From NCBI RefSeq assembly GCF_004123845.1, contig NZ_NBDP01000018.1, forward strand, positions 43,854 to 107,853: a DNA stretch of 64,000 bases, written 5' to 3'. The translations under genes were made by a program, and so were the position numbers. A model generated the notes under the pieces. It saw nothing but the letters and a program-made list of their open reading frames with translations, searched no databases and was not told the DNA's origin. Origin of the DNA: Allobosea sp. Tri-44. Its GTDB lineage: Bacteria; Pseudomonadota; Alphaproteobacteria; Rhizobiales; Beijerinckiaceae. Positions 1 through 9,224 of the stretch are shown piece by piece (positions within the stretch are counted from its first letter, which is position 1; each line of letters opens with the position of its first letter).

Positions 1-1899
1 TTGCTCGGCGGGCTCGCGCTTGTCGCGCTGATCAGCCGGTTCAAGCTCTGGGGCTATCTCTGGCACGAGTGGTTCACCAGCGTCGACCATAAGAAGATCG
101 GGATCATGTACATGATCCTTGGCGTCATCATGCTGCTGCGCGGCTTTGCCGATGCGCTGATGATGCGCGGCCAGCAGGCGATCGCCTTCGCCGGCAATGA
201 GGGCTATCTGCCGCCGCACCATTACGATCAGATCTTCACCGCCCATGGTGTGATCATGATCTTCTTCGTGGCGATGCCGTTCGTCACCGGGCTGATGAAC
301 TATGTCGTGCCTCTGCAGATCGGCGCGCGCGACGTCGCCTTCCCCTTCCTCAACAATTTCAGCTTCTGGATGACGGTCGGCGGCGCCGTCCTGGTGATGG
401 CCTCGCTCTTCATCGGCGAGTTCGCCAAGGTCGGCTGGCTCGCCTATCCGCCGCTGTCGGGAGTCGCCTACTCGCCCGGGGTGGGCATGGACTACTACCT
501 CTGGGCCCTGCAGATCGCGGGCATCGGCACGACGCTATCGGGCGTCAACCTGATCGCGACCATCGTCAAGATGCGTGCGCCCGGCATGGACCTGATGAAG
601 ATGCCGATCTTCACCTGGACGTCGCTGTGCACCAACGTGCTGATCGTCGCGACCTTCCCGATCCTGGCAGCGACGCTCGCGCTGCTGACGCTCGACCGCT
701 ATGTCGGCACCAACTTCTTCACGAACGATCTCGGCGGCAACCCGATGATGTACGTGAACCTGATCTGGATCTGGGGCCACCCGGAGGTCTACATCCTGAT
801 CCTGCCGCTCTTCGGCGTCTATTCTGAAGTTGCCTCGACCTTCTGCGGCAAGCGCCTCTTCGGCTACGCCTCGATGGTCTATGCGACGGTGGTCATCACC
901 ATTCTGTCCTACCTGGTCTGGCTGCACCACTTCTTCACGATGGGCTCCGGCGCCAGCGTGAACTCCTTCTTCGGCATCACGACGATGATCATCTCGATCC
1001 CGACGGGCGCGAAGATCTTCAACTGGTTGTTCACGATGTATCGCGGCCGCATCCGCTTCGAATTGCCGATGATGTGGCTCCTCGCCTTCATGATCACCTT
1101 CGTCATCGGCGGCATGACCGGCGTCATGCTCGCGGTGCCGCCGGCCGACTTCGTGCTGCACAACAGCCTGTTCCTGATCGCCCATTTCCACAACGTCATC
1201 ATCGGCGGCGTGGTTTTCGGCGTCTTCGCCGGTATCGCCTACTGGTTTCCCAAGGCCTTCGGCTTCAAGCTCGACCCGTTCTGGGGGCATCTCTCCTTCT
1301 GGTTCTGGGTTGTCGGCTTCTACGTCGCCTTCATGCCGCTCTACATCCTCGGCCTGATGGGCGTGACGCGGCGCCTCAGCCGCTTCGAGGATCCCTCGCT
1401 GCAGATCTGGTTCGTGATCGCGGCGTTTGGTGCGGTGCTGATCGCGTTCGGCATCCTGTGCTTCCTGATCCAGATCGGCGTCAGCATCCTGCGCCGCGAG
1501 CAATTGCGCGACACGACCGGCGACCCCTGGGACGGGCGCACGCTGGAATGGTCGACCTCCTCGCCGCCGCCGGCCTACAACTTCGCCTTCACGCCGATCG
1601 CACATGATCTCGACAGCTGGGCCGACATGAAGAAGCGCGGCTACCAGCGCCCGCTCACGGGCTATCGGCCGATCCACATGCCGAAGAACACCGGCGCCGG
1701 CCTGATCATCGCCGGGCTGGCGACGATCTGCGGCTTTGCGCTGATCTGGTACATCTGGTGGCTGGCGGCGCTCTCCTTCGTCGCCGCGATCGCGGCCGTG
1801 ATCATCCATACCTTCAACTACGACCGCGACTTCCACATCCCGGCCGACGAAGTCGTGCGCGCGGAAGAGGCGCGCACCCAGCTTCTGGGCCGGGCCTGA
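1..1899 (+). CDS. cyoB: Cytochrome bo3 ubiquinol oxidase subunit I (5' end outside window)
   Basis: Subunit I of the heme-copper quinol oxidase, which passes electrons from ubiquinol to O2 in the inner membrane and pumps protons. The 632 visible residues match E. coli CyoB from recall at an offset of about 24, so some 24 N-terminal residues lie upstream and the TTG at base 1 is not the real start. Ligands are visible: His82 in the FTAHGV motif (low-spin heme), His260 and the cross-linked Tyr264 in WGHPEVY (CuB site), His309-His310 (CuB), and His395 and His397 in LIAHFHN (hemes). Many transmembrane helices fill the chain. cyoC follows after 6 bases, so cyoB, cyoC and cyoD form one operon; cyoA is presumably upstream. 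The family call is very secure. Confidence 0.97.
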   Translation: MLGGLALVALISRFKLWGYLWHEWFTSVDHKKIGIMYMILGVIMLLRGFADALMMRGQQAIAFAGNEGYLPPHHYDQIFTAHGVIMIFFVAMPFVTGLMNYVVPLQIGARDVAFPFLNNFSFWMTVGGAVLVMASLFIGEFAKVGWLAYPPLSGVAYSPGVGMDYYLWALQIAGIGTTLSGVNLIATIVKMRAPGMDLMKMPIFTWTSLCTNVLIVATFPILAATLALLTLDRYVGTNFFTNDLGGNPMMYVNLIWIWGHPEVYILILPLFGVYSEVASTFCGKRLFGYASMVYATVVITILSYLVWLHHFFTMGSGASVNSFFGITTMIISIPTGAKIFNWLFTMYRGRIRFELPMMWLLAFMITFVIGGMTGVMLAVPPADFVLHNSLFLIAHFHNVIIGGVVFGVFAGIAYWFPKAFGFKLDPFWGHLSFWFWVVGFYVAFMPLYILGLMGVTRRLSRFEDPSLQIWFVIAAFGAVLIAFGILCFLIQIGVSILRREQLRDTTGDPWDGRTLEWSTSSPPPAYNFAFTPIAHDLDSWADMKKRGYQRPLTGYRPIHMPKNTGAGLIIAGLATICGFALIWYIWWLAALSFVAAIAAVIIHTFNYDRDFHIPADEVVRAEEARTQLLGRA

Positions 1900-1905
1900 G
1901 GGGCG

Positions 1906-2544
1906 ATGATGACGGCGACAGCGCAAGGCTCCGACAAGGCCGACGTCCCGGTCTTTCATTTTGCGGAGGGCGAGCCCGAGCACCATCCCGGTGACTCGAC
2001 CATGCTCGGCTTCTGGCTCTACCTGATGAGCGACTGCCTGGTCTTCGCAGTCCTCTTCGCGACCTATGGCGTGCTCGGGCGCAATTATGCGGCGGGGCCG
2101 TCCGGCGCCGATCTGTTCGACCTGAAGCTCGTGGCGGTCAACACCGCGATGCTGCTGTTCTCCTCGATCACCTATGGCTTTGCCATGCTGGCGATGGACA
2201 AGGGCCGGCAGGCGGCGGTGCAGGGCTGGCTCGTGGTCACCGCGCTCTTCGGCCTCGCCTTCCTCGGGATCGAGCTCTACGAGTTCGCCCACCTGATCCA
2301 CGAGGGCGCGACGCCGATGCGCAGCGCCTTCCTGTCCTCGTTCTTCACCCTGGTCGGCACGCACGGGCTGCACGTCACCTTCGGCCTGATCTGGCTCGCG
2401 GTGCTGATGACGCAGGTGTCGAAGCACGGGTTGATCGCGGCCAACCGGCGCCGGCTCATGTGCCTTTCCATGTTCTGGCACTTCCTCGACGTCGTCTGGA
2501 TCGGCGTCTTCACCTTCGTTTATCTGATGGGCGTGCTGAAATGA
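1906..2544 (+). CDS. cyoC: Cytochrome bo3 ubiquinol oxidase subunit III
   Basis: Subunit III of the bo3 oxidase, a multi-helix membrane protein that stabilises the complex. At 212 residues it is close to the usual 204. The N-terminal stretch ending in a [15 protein letters not shown] segment, the [13 protein letters not shown] segment (about residues 145-160) and the C-terminal [14 protein letters not shown] segment are characteristic of CyoC and cytochrome c oxidase subunit III proteins. Two adjacent ATG codons stand at 1906 and 1909; the first was chosen. It lies 6 bases after cyoB, and its stop overlaps the cyoD start in an ATGA, which implies translational coupling. Confidence 0.96.
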   Translation: MMTATAQGSDKADVPVFHFAEGEPEHHPGDSTMLGFWLYLMSDCLVFAVLFATYGVLGRNYAAGPSGADLFDLKLVAVNTAMLLFSSITYGFAMLAMDKGRQAAVQGWLVVTALFGLAFLGIELYEFAHLIHEGATPMRSAFLSSFFTLVGTHGLHVTFGLIWLAVLMTQVSKHGLIAANRRRLMCLSMFWHFLDVVWIGVFTFVYLMGVLK

Positions 2545-2930
2545 GCCAGAACCACGCCGAGGCCCACGACAGCCATCACGCCGGCCATCATGACGGCCAC
2601 GACTCCCATGGCGCGGCGCATGGCAGCCTGCGCGGCTACGTCACGGGCTTCCTGCTCTCCGTCGTCCTGACCGCGATCCCGTTCTGGCTCGTCATGAACG
2701 GCGTGCTGGCGAACTCGACGCTGACGGCGATCGTGATCATGCTCTTCGCCGCCGCGCAGATCGTCGTCCACATGGTCTACTTCCTGCACATGAACGGCCG
2801 CTCGGAAGGTGGCTGGACGATGATGGCGCTGATCTTCACGATCGTCATCGTGGCGATCGCGCTCACGGGCTCGCTCTGGGTGATGTTCCACCTCAACGCC
2901 AACATGATGCCCGACCTGCACAAGATGTGA
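2541..2930 (+). CDS. cyoD: Cytochrome bo3 ubiquinol oxidase subunit IV
   Basis: Small third-helix-bundle subunit of the bo3 oxidase, 129 residues against about 109 in E. coli. Three hydrophobic segments lie at roughly residues 31-52, 55-80 and 92-115, with the family motif VHMVYFLHM near residue 75. The start is the ATG overlapping the cyoC stop (ATGA). The extra length is a soluble N-terminus with nine histidines in the first 28 residues, mixed with Asp, Gly and Ala, which could bind metal (inference). Upstream in-frame ATGs lie inside cyoC and were not used. Confidence 0.94.
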   Translation: MSQNHAEAHDSHHAGHHDGHDSHGAAHGSLRGYVTGFLLSVVLTAIPFWLVMNGVLANSTLTAIVIMLFAAAQIVVHMVYFLHMNGRSEGGWTMMALIFTIVIVAIALTGSLWVMFHLNANMMPDLHKM

Positions 2931-2940
2931 GGCTGGCACC

Positions 2941-3687
2941 GTGTCGCCGGCCGCGGAAAGGCGGCGACACAGGGGTGTCGCACGGGTCATCTTCATCGCC
3001 GGGCTCTGCCTGGCCACGCTGGTCTTCGCTGGCCTCGGGGTCTGGCAGCTCCAGCGGCTGAGCTGGAAGCTCGACCTGATCGCCCGCGTCGAGCAGCGCC
3101 TCGCTGCCCCTCCGGTCGCTGCGCCCGGGCCGGCGCAATGGGACGGAATCACCGTCGCAGCGGACGAATATCGCCGCGTCGCCCTGCAGGGGCGCTATCT
3201 GGAGGCGCCGGAGACGCTGACCATGGCGGTGACGGAGCGCGGCCCCGGTTTCTGGGTGCTGGTGCCGTTCCGGGCGGATGCCGGCTTCACCATCCTCGTC
3301 AACCGTGGCTTCGTGCCAGAGGGACAGCGGGCCGTCGCGGAACGTCGCAAGGTTGCCGGCGGAGAGGCGAAGGTGGTCGGGCTGCTGCGGCTCACCGAGC
3401 CGGATGGCGGTTTCCTGCGCGCCAACGATGCCACTGCAGGCCGCTGGTATTCGCGCGACGTGGCGGCGATTGCGCAGACGCGCGGGCTCGGCCAGATCGC
3501 GCCCTATTTCGTCGACGCCGATGCGGCCACGGAGCCCGGCCCCCTGCCGCAGGGCGGCATGACCCAGGTCGGCTTCCGCAACACGCATCTGGTCTATGCG
3601 CTGACCTGGTTCTGCCTGGCGCTGATGAGTGTGGGGGCTGCAGGCTATCTGATCAGGGGCATGCCGGAGGAGCCGCCCGAGGCCTGA
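2941..3687 (+). CDS. SURF1 family oxidase assembly protein
   Basis: Membrane-anchored assembly factor of the SURF1/Shy1 family, which in other bacteria helps insert heme into heme-copper oxidases. The 248 residues have the usual layout: an N-terminal transmembrane helix (about 17-35) leading into GVWQLQRL, a periplasmic domain, and a C-terminal helix following NTHLVYALTWF. The GTG start at 2941 has a GAGG eight bases upstream, made partly of the cyoD stop region. Ten bases after cyoD in the same direction, it is best read as the last gene of the cyo operon, probably serving this quinol oxidase rather than a cytochrome c oxidase. Confidence 0.93.
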   Translation: MSPAAERRRHRGVARVIFIAGLCLATLVFAGLGVWQLQRLSWKLDLIARVEQRLAAPPVAAPGPAQWDGITVAADEYRRVALQGRYLEAPETLTMAVTERGPGFWVLVPFRADAGFTILVNRGFVPEGQRAVAERRKVAGGEAKVVGLLRLTEPDGGFLRANDATAGRWYSRDVAAIAQTRGLGQIAPYFVDADAATEPGPLPQGGMTQVGFRNTHLVYALTWFCLALMSVGAAGYLIRGMPEEPPEA

Positions 3688-3791
3688 CGGGATGCGCGAG
3701 CCCATGTGCGCGGGTTCCGGTCATGATGTAAGCGTGCTGCGTTGCTCGCGCCGATTCCATCGACCGCGCCGCTAATATTTGGAGATGCCGT

Positions 3792-4274
3792 ATGACGCTG
3801 ACGATCCGCCCCGTGCGGCCCGATGAGGCCGGGCTCGTGCTCGGCTTCGTGCGCGAGCTTGCGGAATACGAGAAGCTGCTGCACGAGGTCGAGGCCAGTG
3901 AAGCCGACATGGCGGCCGCCCTGTTCGGCCCAGAGCCTAAGGTGTTCTGCGACATCGCCGAATGGGACGGCGCCCCGGCAGGCTTTGCGATCTGGTTCTA
4001 CACCTATTCAACCTTCACCGGCCGGCACGGCATCTGGCTCGAGGACCTCTATGTCCGGCCGGAGCATCGCGGCCGTGGCATCGGCAAGGCGCTGATGGGG
4101 CGCCTGGCGAAGCGCTGCGTCGACGAGGGGCTGTCGCGCTTTGCCTGGTGGGTGCTGAACTGGAACGAGCCCTCGCGGGTGTTCTACCGCTCGATCGGCG
4201 CGGTGGCGCAGGACGAGTGGACGGTGAAGCGGCTTGATGGCGAGGCGCTGCGCAAGCTCGCGGCCGGGAGCTGA
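3792..4274 (+). CDS. GNAT family N-acetyltransferase (diamine/thialysine acetyltransferase-like)
   Basis: Acetyl-CoA-dependent N-acetyltransferase of 160 residues. The acetyl-CoA pyrophosphate-binding loop RGRGIGKAL sits at about residues 93-101. The surrounding TYSTFTGRHGIWLEDLYVRPE and the WVLNWNEPSRVFYRSIGA stretch are typical of the spermidine/thialysine acetyltransferase (SSAT2-like) branch, so a small amine or lysine analogue is the likely substrate (inference). GGAG stands about eight bases before the ATG. folA begins five bases after its stop, so the two are probably co-transcribed. Confidence 0.88.
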   Translation: MTLTIRPVRPDEAGLVLGFVRELAEYEKLLHEVEASEADMAAALFGPEPKVFCDIAEWDGAPAGFAIWFYTYSTFTGRHGIWLEDLYVRPEHRGRGIGKALMGRLAKRCVDEGLSRFAWWVLNWNEPSRVFYRSIGAVAQDEWTVKRLDGEALRKLAAGS

Positions 4275-4278
4275 GGCG

Positions 4279-4794
4279 GTGGCGAACCTCCCCGTCGTCC
4301 TGATCGCAGCGATCGCCGAGAACGGCGTGATCGGCCGCGACAACCTGCTGATCTGGCGGCTCAAGACCGACATGCGCCGCTTCCGCGAGCTGACCATGGG
4401 GTGCCCGATCATCATGGGGCGCAAGACCTTCCTGTCGATCGGCAAGCCGCTGCCGGGCCGGCAGACCGTGGTCCTGTCGCGCGATCCGGCGTTCGGGCCG
4501 GACGGCGTCTATGTCGTGCCCTCGCTCGATCAGGCGCTCGCGACGGCGCAGGGGCTCGGTAAGGCGATGGGCGCGCGCGCCGTCATCGTCGCTGGCGGCG
4601 GCGAGGTGTATGCTCAGGCGCTGCCGATCGCTGACCGATTGGAGCTGACCTTCGTCCACGCCCGTCCGGAGGGCGATGCGGTCTTCCCAGATTTCGACCG
4701 TGCGGTCTTCCACGAGAGCACCCGTAGCGAGCACCCGGCCGGCGCTGACGACGAGTTTTCCTTCGCATTCGTGACCTTCGAACGGGTATCCTGA
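4279..4794 (+). CDS. folA: Dihydrofolate reductase
   Basis: NADPH-dependent reduction of dihydrofolate to tetrahydrofolate. The 171-residue frame begins at a GTG five bases after the preceding stop; the reading frame is open further upstream but the family's VVLIAAIAENGVIG start fits this GTG. Key features are Trp26 in LLIWRL, the catalytic acid Asp31 in KTDMRRF, the cofactor segment IIMGRKTF and the IVAGGGEVY motif near residue 115. In many relatives thyA stands just upstream of folA. Here an acetyltransferase occupies that place and no thyA is visible in the window. hflK follows after 169 bases. Confidence 0.95.
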   Translation: MANLPVVLIAAIAENGVIGRDNLLIWRLKTDMRRFRELTMGCPIIMGRKTFLSIGKPLPGRQTVVLSRDPAFGPDGVYVVPSLDQALATAQGLGKAMGARAVIVAGGGEVYAQALPIADRLELTFVHARPEGDAVFPDFDRAVFHESTRSEHPAGADDEFSFAFVTFERVS

Positions 4795-4963
4795 ACTGCC
4801 AACCGGCGAACTGCGACGAACGGTCTACGACCAAAGGGGCTTGCGTCGTTGACGAATCCGTGGCCGATGCCCAATTCAACGCGCATTGCGCCGCTTGGCG
4901 CTGACAGCGTTCTGCCGTTCAGCTATGCACGGTCGAAAGCGAAGAGTGAGGAACGGCTGAGGC

Positions 4964-6139
4964 ATGCCTTGGAGTAACCAGAGCGGCGGGAGTGGCGGCA
5001 GCGGCGGCGGCGGTGGTGGCCCCTGGGGCCAGCGCGGTGGCGGCGGCAATGGCGGTGGTCCCTGGGGCGGCGGCGGTCCGTCCGGCGGCAACACACCACC
5101 GGATCTCGAGGAGATCATCCGGCGGGGTCAGGACCGGCTCAAGAATTTCCTGCCGGGCGGCAATCTCGGCGGGCCCGGCCTGATCATCGGCGTCCTGTTC
5201 CTGATCTTCGTCTGGTTCATGACCGGCTGGTACATCGTCCGTCCGAACGAGGTCGGCCTCAATCTCGTCTTCGGGAAATATATCGGCAAGACCGGCGAAG
5301 GCCTGAACTACAACTGGCCCTATCCGATCGGCAGCGTGGTCAAGCCGCAGGTGACGAACGTCATCACCACCGAAGTCGGCTTCCGCACCGTCGAGTCGGT
5401 GCGCACCTCGCGCCAGACCGACGTCACCGAGGAAAGCCTGATGCTGACCGGTGACGAGAACATCGTCGACATCGACGTGATCGTGCAGTGGAAGATCGAT
5501 GCGGGCGCGCCCGAGAACTATGTCTTCAACATCCAGGATCCACCGGGCACGGTGAAGGCCGTCGCCGAGAGCGCGATGCGCGAGATCATCGGCCGGCGCA
5601 ACATCCAGCCGGTGCTGACCACCGATCGCGGCGTGATCGAGACCGAAGTGCGCCAGCTGATGCAGGACACGCTGAACACCTACCGCGCCGGCGTGCAGAT
5701 CAACCTCGTCCAGCTTCAGAAGGTCGATCCGCCGCAGCAGGTCATCGACGCCTTCCGCGACGTCCAGGCGGCGCGCGCCGACCAGGAGCGCCTGCGCAAC
5801 GAGGCGGAGACCTACGCCAACCGCGTCGTGCCGGAATCGCGCGGCCGGGCGGCGCAGCTCATCCAGTCGGCCGAAGCCTTCAAGGACCAGACGGTCAACG
5901 AAGCGCTCGGCCAGATCAGCCGCTTCAACTCGGTCTATGAGCAGTACAAGAACGCGCCCGCCGTCACACGCGAGCGGCTCTTCCTCGAAACCATGGAACG
6001 CGTCTTCGGTGGTATGGACAAGGTGATCCTCGACCAGAACGGCTCCGGCAGCGGTGTCGTGCCCTATCTGCCGCTCGGCGAGCTCGGGCAGCCGCAGCGT
6101 CGTCCGGCCGGCCAGACTCAGCAGGGGGGCACGCGATGA
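4964..6139 (+). CDS. hflK: FtsH protease modulator HflK
   Basis: SPFH/band-7 membrane protein that forms a cage with HflC around the FtsH protease and tunes its activity. The 391 residues open with a glycine-rich tract (about 5-45, mostly Gly with Trp and Gln) typical of HflK, then one transmembrane helix (about 67-87) and the band-7 domain beginning GWYIVRPNEVGL. The C-terminal third is helical, then Gln/Pro-rich. The GAGG just before the ATG decides the start. The stop overlaps hflC in ATGA. Confidence 0.95.
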   Translation: MPWSNQSGGSGGSGGGGGGPWGQRGGGGNGGGPWGGGGPSGGNTPPDLEEIIRRGQDRLKNFLPGGNLGGPGLIIGVLFLIFVWFMTGWYIVRPNEVGLNLVFGKYIGKTGEGLNYNWPYPIGSVVKPQVTNVITTEVGFRTVESVRTSRQTDVTEESLMLTGDENIVDIDVIVQWKIDAGAPENYVFNIQDPPGTVKAVAESAMREIIGRRNIQPVLTTDRGVIETEVRQLMQDTLNTYRAGVQINLVQLQKVDPPQQVIDAFRDVQAARADQERLRNEAETYANRVVPESRGRAAQLIQSAEAFKDQTVNEALGQISRFNSVYEQYKNAPAVTRERLFLETMERVFGGMDKVILDQNGSGSGVVPYLPLGELGQPQRRPAGQTQQGGTR

Positions 6140-7062
6140 GCGGCTTCCTTCGTATTGCTCTGCTGGCGATCATCGCCATCGCCGCGGTCGTTTTCTATGC
6201 CTGCACCTTCGTGGTGAGGCAGACCGACTCCGCCATCGTGCTGCGCTTCGGCGCGGTTCGGACCGTCGCGACCGCGCCGGGGCTCTATCTCAAGCTGCCG
6301 GCACCGTTCGAACAAGTCGTCTTCCTCGACAACCGCATCCTCGATCTCGACCTGCCGTCGCAGGAGATCATCGCCTCGGACCAGAAGCGGCTCGTGGTCG
6401 ACGCCTTCACGCGCTACCGGATTTCCGATCCGCTGCGCTTCTACCAGGCGGTCAACAACATCCCGCGCGCCAATTCGCAGCTCGCCTCGATCGTCAATGG
6501 TAATGTCCGCTCGGTTCTCGCCGAGGCGACGTTCACGTCGATGGTGCGCAACGATCGCTCGCGGCTGATGAACCGCATCCGCGACGAGGTGAATCGCGAG
6601 GCGGGCCGCTTCGGCATGACTGTGGTCGATGTCCGCTTACGCCGTGTCGACCTGCCGGCGGCCAACTCGCAGGCGGTGTTCCAGCGCATGCAGACCGAAC
6701 GCCAGCGCGAGGCGGCGGAAGCGCGCGCGCTCGGTGGCCAGCAGTCGCAGGAGATCCGGGCAAAGGCCGAGCGCGACGCGATCATCATCGTCGCCGAGGC
6801 GCAGCGGAAATCCGACGAAACCCGCGGCCAGGGCGAGGGCGAGCGCAACCGCATTTTCGCCGAGGGCTTCGGCAAGGATCCGGAGTTCTTCGCCTTCTAC
6901 CGCTCGATGCAGGCCTATGAAGCGAGCCTGAAGTCCGGCGATACGCGGATGCTGCTGACGCCGGATTCGCCGTTCTTCCGCTTCTTCAACGACCCGTCCG
7001 GCCGACGGGCCGGTGCGGGAAGCGATGCGGTGCCGGCGACGCCGGCCGCTCCCAAGCCCTGA
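6136..7062 (+). CDS. hflC: FtsH protease modulator HflC
   Basis: Partner of HflK in the SPFH complex that regulates FtsH. At 308 residues it is of normal length, with one N-terminal transmembrane helix (about 5-25) followed by the band-7 domain (VVRQTDSAIVLRFGAV). The conserved helical segment rich in Arg/Glu/Ala (about 190-240) and the FGKDPEFFAFYRSMQAYE motif near the C-terminus are diagnostic. Its start overlaps the hflK stop by ATGA, so the pair is translationally coupled. A palindromic repeat begins three bases after its stop. Confidence 0.95.
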   Translation: MSGFLRIALLAIIAIAAVVFYACTFVVRQTDSAIVLRFGAVRTVATAPGLYLKLPAPFEQVVFLDNRILDLDLPSQEIIASDQKRLVVDAFTRYRISDPLRFYQAVNNIPRANSQLASIVNGNVRSVLAEATFTSMVRNDRSRLMNRIRDEVNREAGRFGMTVVDVRLRRVDLPAANSQAVFQRMQTERQREAAEARALGGQQSQEIRAKAERDAIIIVAEAQRKSDETRGQGEGERNRIFAEGFGKDPEFFAFYRSMQAYEASLKSGDTRMLLTPDSPFFRFFNDPSGRRAGAGSDAVPATPAAPKP

Positions 7063-7064
7063 TC

Positions 7065-7183
7065 CTAGAGCAGGATGCGAAAAAGTGGGAACCGGTTTTC
7101 CGCAGAAATCCTGCTCTAAGCCCTTAGAATCGATCATGTTTTATGATTTTGGATCGAATCGATCCAAAATCATCGTGATCTAG
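7065..7183. repeat. Composite palindromic repeat, copy 1
   Basis: Two palindromes in tandem. The first (7066-7118) has 11-base outer arms, TAGAGCAGGAT against ATCCTGCTCTA, around a core containing AAAAAGTGGGAACCGGTTTT. The second (7143-7173) has perfect 15-base arms starting ATGATTTTGGATCGA around one central A. They are 24 bases apart and the unit is bounded by CTAG at both ends. The same arrangement, reversed, occurs at 44577-44706 with the same 24-base spacing. It lies between hflC and a DUF2065 gene. Confidence 0.85.
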
Positions 7184-7198
7184 GACCGAGCGCTGCGC

Positions 7199-7384
7199 AT
7201 GACAGATTTCCTCGCGGCGCTCGGCCTGGTCTTCGCCATCGAGGGACTGCTCTTCGCGTCGATACCCGAGATCGCCAAGGAGGCGCTGCGCAGCGCCTCC
7301 GAGACGCCCGCCGAGCGGATGCGCCTGATCGGCATCGTCTCGGCGGTCGTGGGTGTCGGGCTGGTCTGGCTGGCCAGGGGCTGA
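7199..7384 (+). CDS. DUF2065 family small membrane protein (YjeT-like)
   Basis: A 61-residue protein with two hydrophobic segments (about 4-22 and 43-60), matching the DUF2065/YjeT family that usually sits beside hflK-hflC. Its function is unknown; the conserved neighbourhood suggests a role near the HflKC-FtsH complex (inference). The only plausible start is the ATG at 7199, with no strong Shine-Dalgarno. A palindromic repeat separates it from hflC. Confidence 0.85.
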   Translation: MTDFLAALGLVFAIEGLLFASIPEIAKEALRSASETPAERMRLIGIVSAVVGVGLVWLARG

Positions 7385-7541
7385 AGCGGCCTTACTGGAA
7401 CGATCACGACGTTATGACGCAATCTTGCGTCGCCCTTCCGCCGCATTTTGGCGTTCTTAAGTTGCGTTCGGATTCCGACTGCGCTGCAATGCCGTCAAGG
7501 CCGATGACTTGGCGCGACATCTCATGATCATGAGGACATCG

Positions 7542-9083
7542 ATGGCACTCACTCATTCCCATGCCTACCGTCTGGCGCGGGTCGCGACTGTCGCCGGCAT
7601 GGCCTTCGCGACGGTGCCGGCGTTCAGCCAGGCGACGCCGGCGCCCGGGCCCGTCCAGGCCGTGCCGCAGGCCCATGGCACCACCATCTCGCTGGCGGAC
7701 CTCGCCGAGCGGGTGATGCCGGCGGTGGTCAACATCGCCGCGGTGACGACCAGCGAGACCCGCGGCCGCAACCTGCCGCAGCTGCCGCAGCTCGGCCCCG
7801 ACACCCCATTCGGCGACCTGTTCGAAGAATTCTTCAACCGCCGCGGCCGTGGCGGCGAACAGGGTCAGAACCAGCCGCAACAGCCTCCGCAGCAGCGCCG
7901 CTCGCAATCGGCCGGCTCGGGCTTCGTGATCGATCCGTCCGGCCTCGTGGTGACCAACAACCACGTCATCGGCGACGCCAACGAGATCACCGTGGTGTTC
8001 AGCGATGGCCTGCGCCTCAAGGCCGAGGTCGTCGGCAAGGACACCAAGGTCGACCTCGCCGTGCTGCGGGTGAAGCACGACAAGCCGCTGCCCTTCGTCA
8101 AGTTCGGCGACTCCGACAAGGCGCGCATCGGCGACCCCGTCATGGCGATCGGCAACCCGTTCGGCCTCGGCGGCTCGGTTTCGTCGGGTATCGTCTCGGC
8201 CCGCAACCGCGACATCAACCAGGGCCCGTACGACACCTATATCCAGACCGACGCGGCCATCAACAAGGGCAATTCGGGCGGTCCGCTGTTCAACATGGCC
8301 GGTGAGGTGATCGGCATCAACACCGCGATCCTGTCGCCGACCGGCGGCTCGGTCGGCATCGGCTTTGCCGTACCGTCGTCGCTGGCGACCAACATCGTCG
8401 ATCAGCTCAAGGAGTTCGGCGAGACCCGCCGCGGCTGGCTTGGCGTACGCATCCAGAACGTCGATGACGCCACAGCGGAAGCGCTCGGCCTCGGCACGGC
8501 GCGCGGCGCGCTGATCGCCGGCATCGACGAGAAGGGCCCGGCCAAGCCGGCCGGCCTCGAGATCGGCGACGTGATCGTCAAGTTCGACGGCAAGGACGTG
8601 AAGGATTCGCGCGAGTTGCCGCGCATCGTCGCCAGCACGGCCGTCGGCAAGGACGTGCCGATCCAGGTCATGCGCAAGGGCAAGGAGCTTGCCAAGACGG
8701 TCAAGCTCGCCCGGCTCGAGGATGGCGAGAAGGTCCAGCAGGCCTCGGCCAACAAGCCTCCGGCCGAGGCTGCCAAGCCGGCGACCGCCTCGGCGCTCGG
8801 CCTCGAATTCTCGGCCCAGACCGAAGAGCTGCGCAAGCGCTACTCGATCAAGGACGGGCTGAAGGGCGTCGTCATCACCAAGGTCGACGGCAACTCGAAC
8901 GCCGCCGACAAGCGCATCCTGGTCGGCGAGCTCGTCGTCGAGGTCGGCCAGGAGGCGGTGAACTCCCCCGAGGAGGTTACCAAGCGGCTCGATGCCCTGA
9001 AGAAGGAGGGCAAGAAGTCGGCCCTACTGCTCGTCTCGAACGGCCAGGGCGAAGTCCGCTTCGTCGCGGTGACGATGAGCTGA
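7542..9083 (+). CDS. degP: DegP/HtrA-type periplasmic serine endoprotease
   Basis: Envelope quality-control protease and chaperone of the Do family, 513 residues from the chosen ATG. AGGA six bases upstream favours 7542 over the nearby TTG and ATG codons at 7509-7530. A signal peptide covers about residues 1-31. The protease domain carries the triad His141 (TNNHV), Asp171 (KVDLAVLRV) and Ser245 (GNSGGPL). Two PDZ domains follow (about 290-375 and 410-505). A Gln/Arg-rich loop precedes the catalytic domain. The position after hflK-hflC is common in alphaproteobacteria, grouping inner-membrane and periplasmic protein quality control. A strong terminator follows. Confidence 0.95.
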   Translation: MALTHSHAYRLARVATVAGMAFATVPAFSQATPAPGPVQAVPQAHGTTISLADLAERVMPAVVNIAAVTTSETRGRNLPQLPQLGPDTPFGDLFEEFFNRRGRGGEQGQNQPQQPPQQRRSQSAGSGFVIDPSGLVVTNNHVIGDANEITVVFSDGLRLKAEVVGKDTKVDLAVLRVKHDKPLPFVKFGDSDKARIGDPVMAIGNPFGLGGSVSSGIVSARNRDINQGPYDTYIQTDAAINKGNSGGPLFNMAGEVIGINTAILSPTGGSVGIGFAVPSSLATNIVDQLKEFGETRRGWLGVRIQNVDDATAEALGLGTARGALIAGIDEKGPAKPAGLEIGDVIVKFDGKDVKDSRELPRIVASTAVGKDVPIQVMRKGKELAKTVKLARLEDGEKVQQASANKPPAEAAKPATASALGLEFSAQTEELRKRYSIKDGLKGVVITKVDGNSNAADKRILVGELVVEVGQEAVNSPEEVTKRLDALKKEGKKSALLLVSNGQGEVRFVAVTMS

Positions 9084-9110
9084 CCGCTCCTCATTGATGG
9101 ATTAACGAAA

Positions 9111-9135
9111 AGGCGGCCTCTGGGCCGCCTTTTTT
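9111..9135 (+). terminator. Rho-independent terminator after degP
   Basis: Perfect 8-base stem (AGGCGGCC with GGCCGCCT), four-base loop and six T. It lies 28 bases after the degP stop and closes the hflKC-degP block. Confidence 0.92.
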
Positions 9136-9224
9136 GTTGCCGCTGATCGGCGCCATCAGGTTTTTGCGTTGGAACCGCGGTCACGGCTCCGACAAGGTTC
9201 CGGACCCAATCAAAGAGGCGTCCA

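Noticed and set aside
535..2481. Long minus-strand open frame of 648 codons opposite cyoB and cyoC
   Set aside because: Antisense shadow of high-GC coding DNA; its composition (Arg, His, Asp, Glu-rich, no hydrophobic core) fits the reverse of membrane-protein codons, and cyoB/cyoC are certain.
4992..5183. Glycine/alanine tract at the hflK 5' end considered as a coding repeat or CRISPR-like array
   Set aside because: Irregular GGC/GGT-rich codons of the normal HflK glycine-rich N-terminus; no constant repeat or spacer lengths.
7385..7541. Heat-shock or ECF sigma promoter for degP
   Set aside because: GGAAC and CTTGCG words exist, but matching second boxes at the right spacing could not be found by eye.
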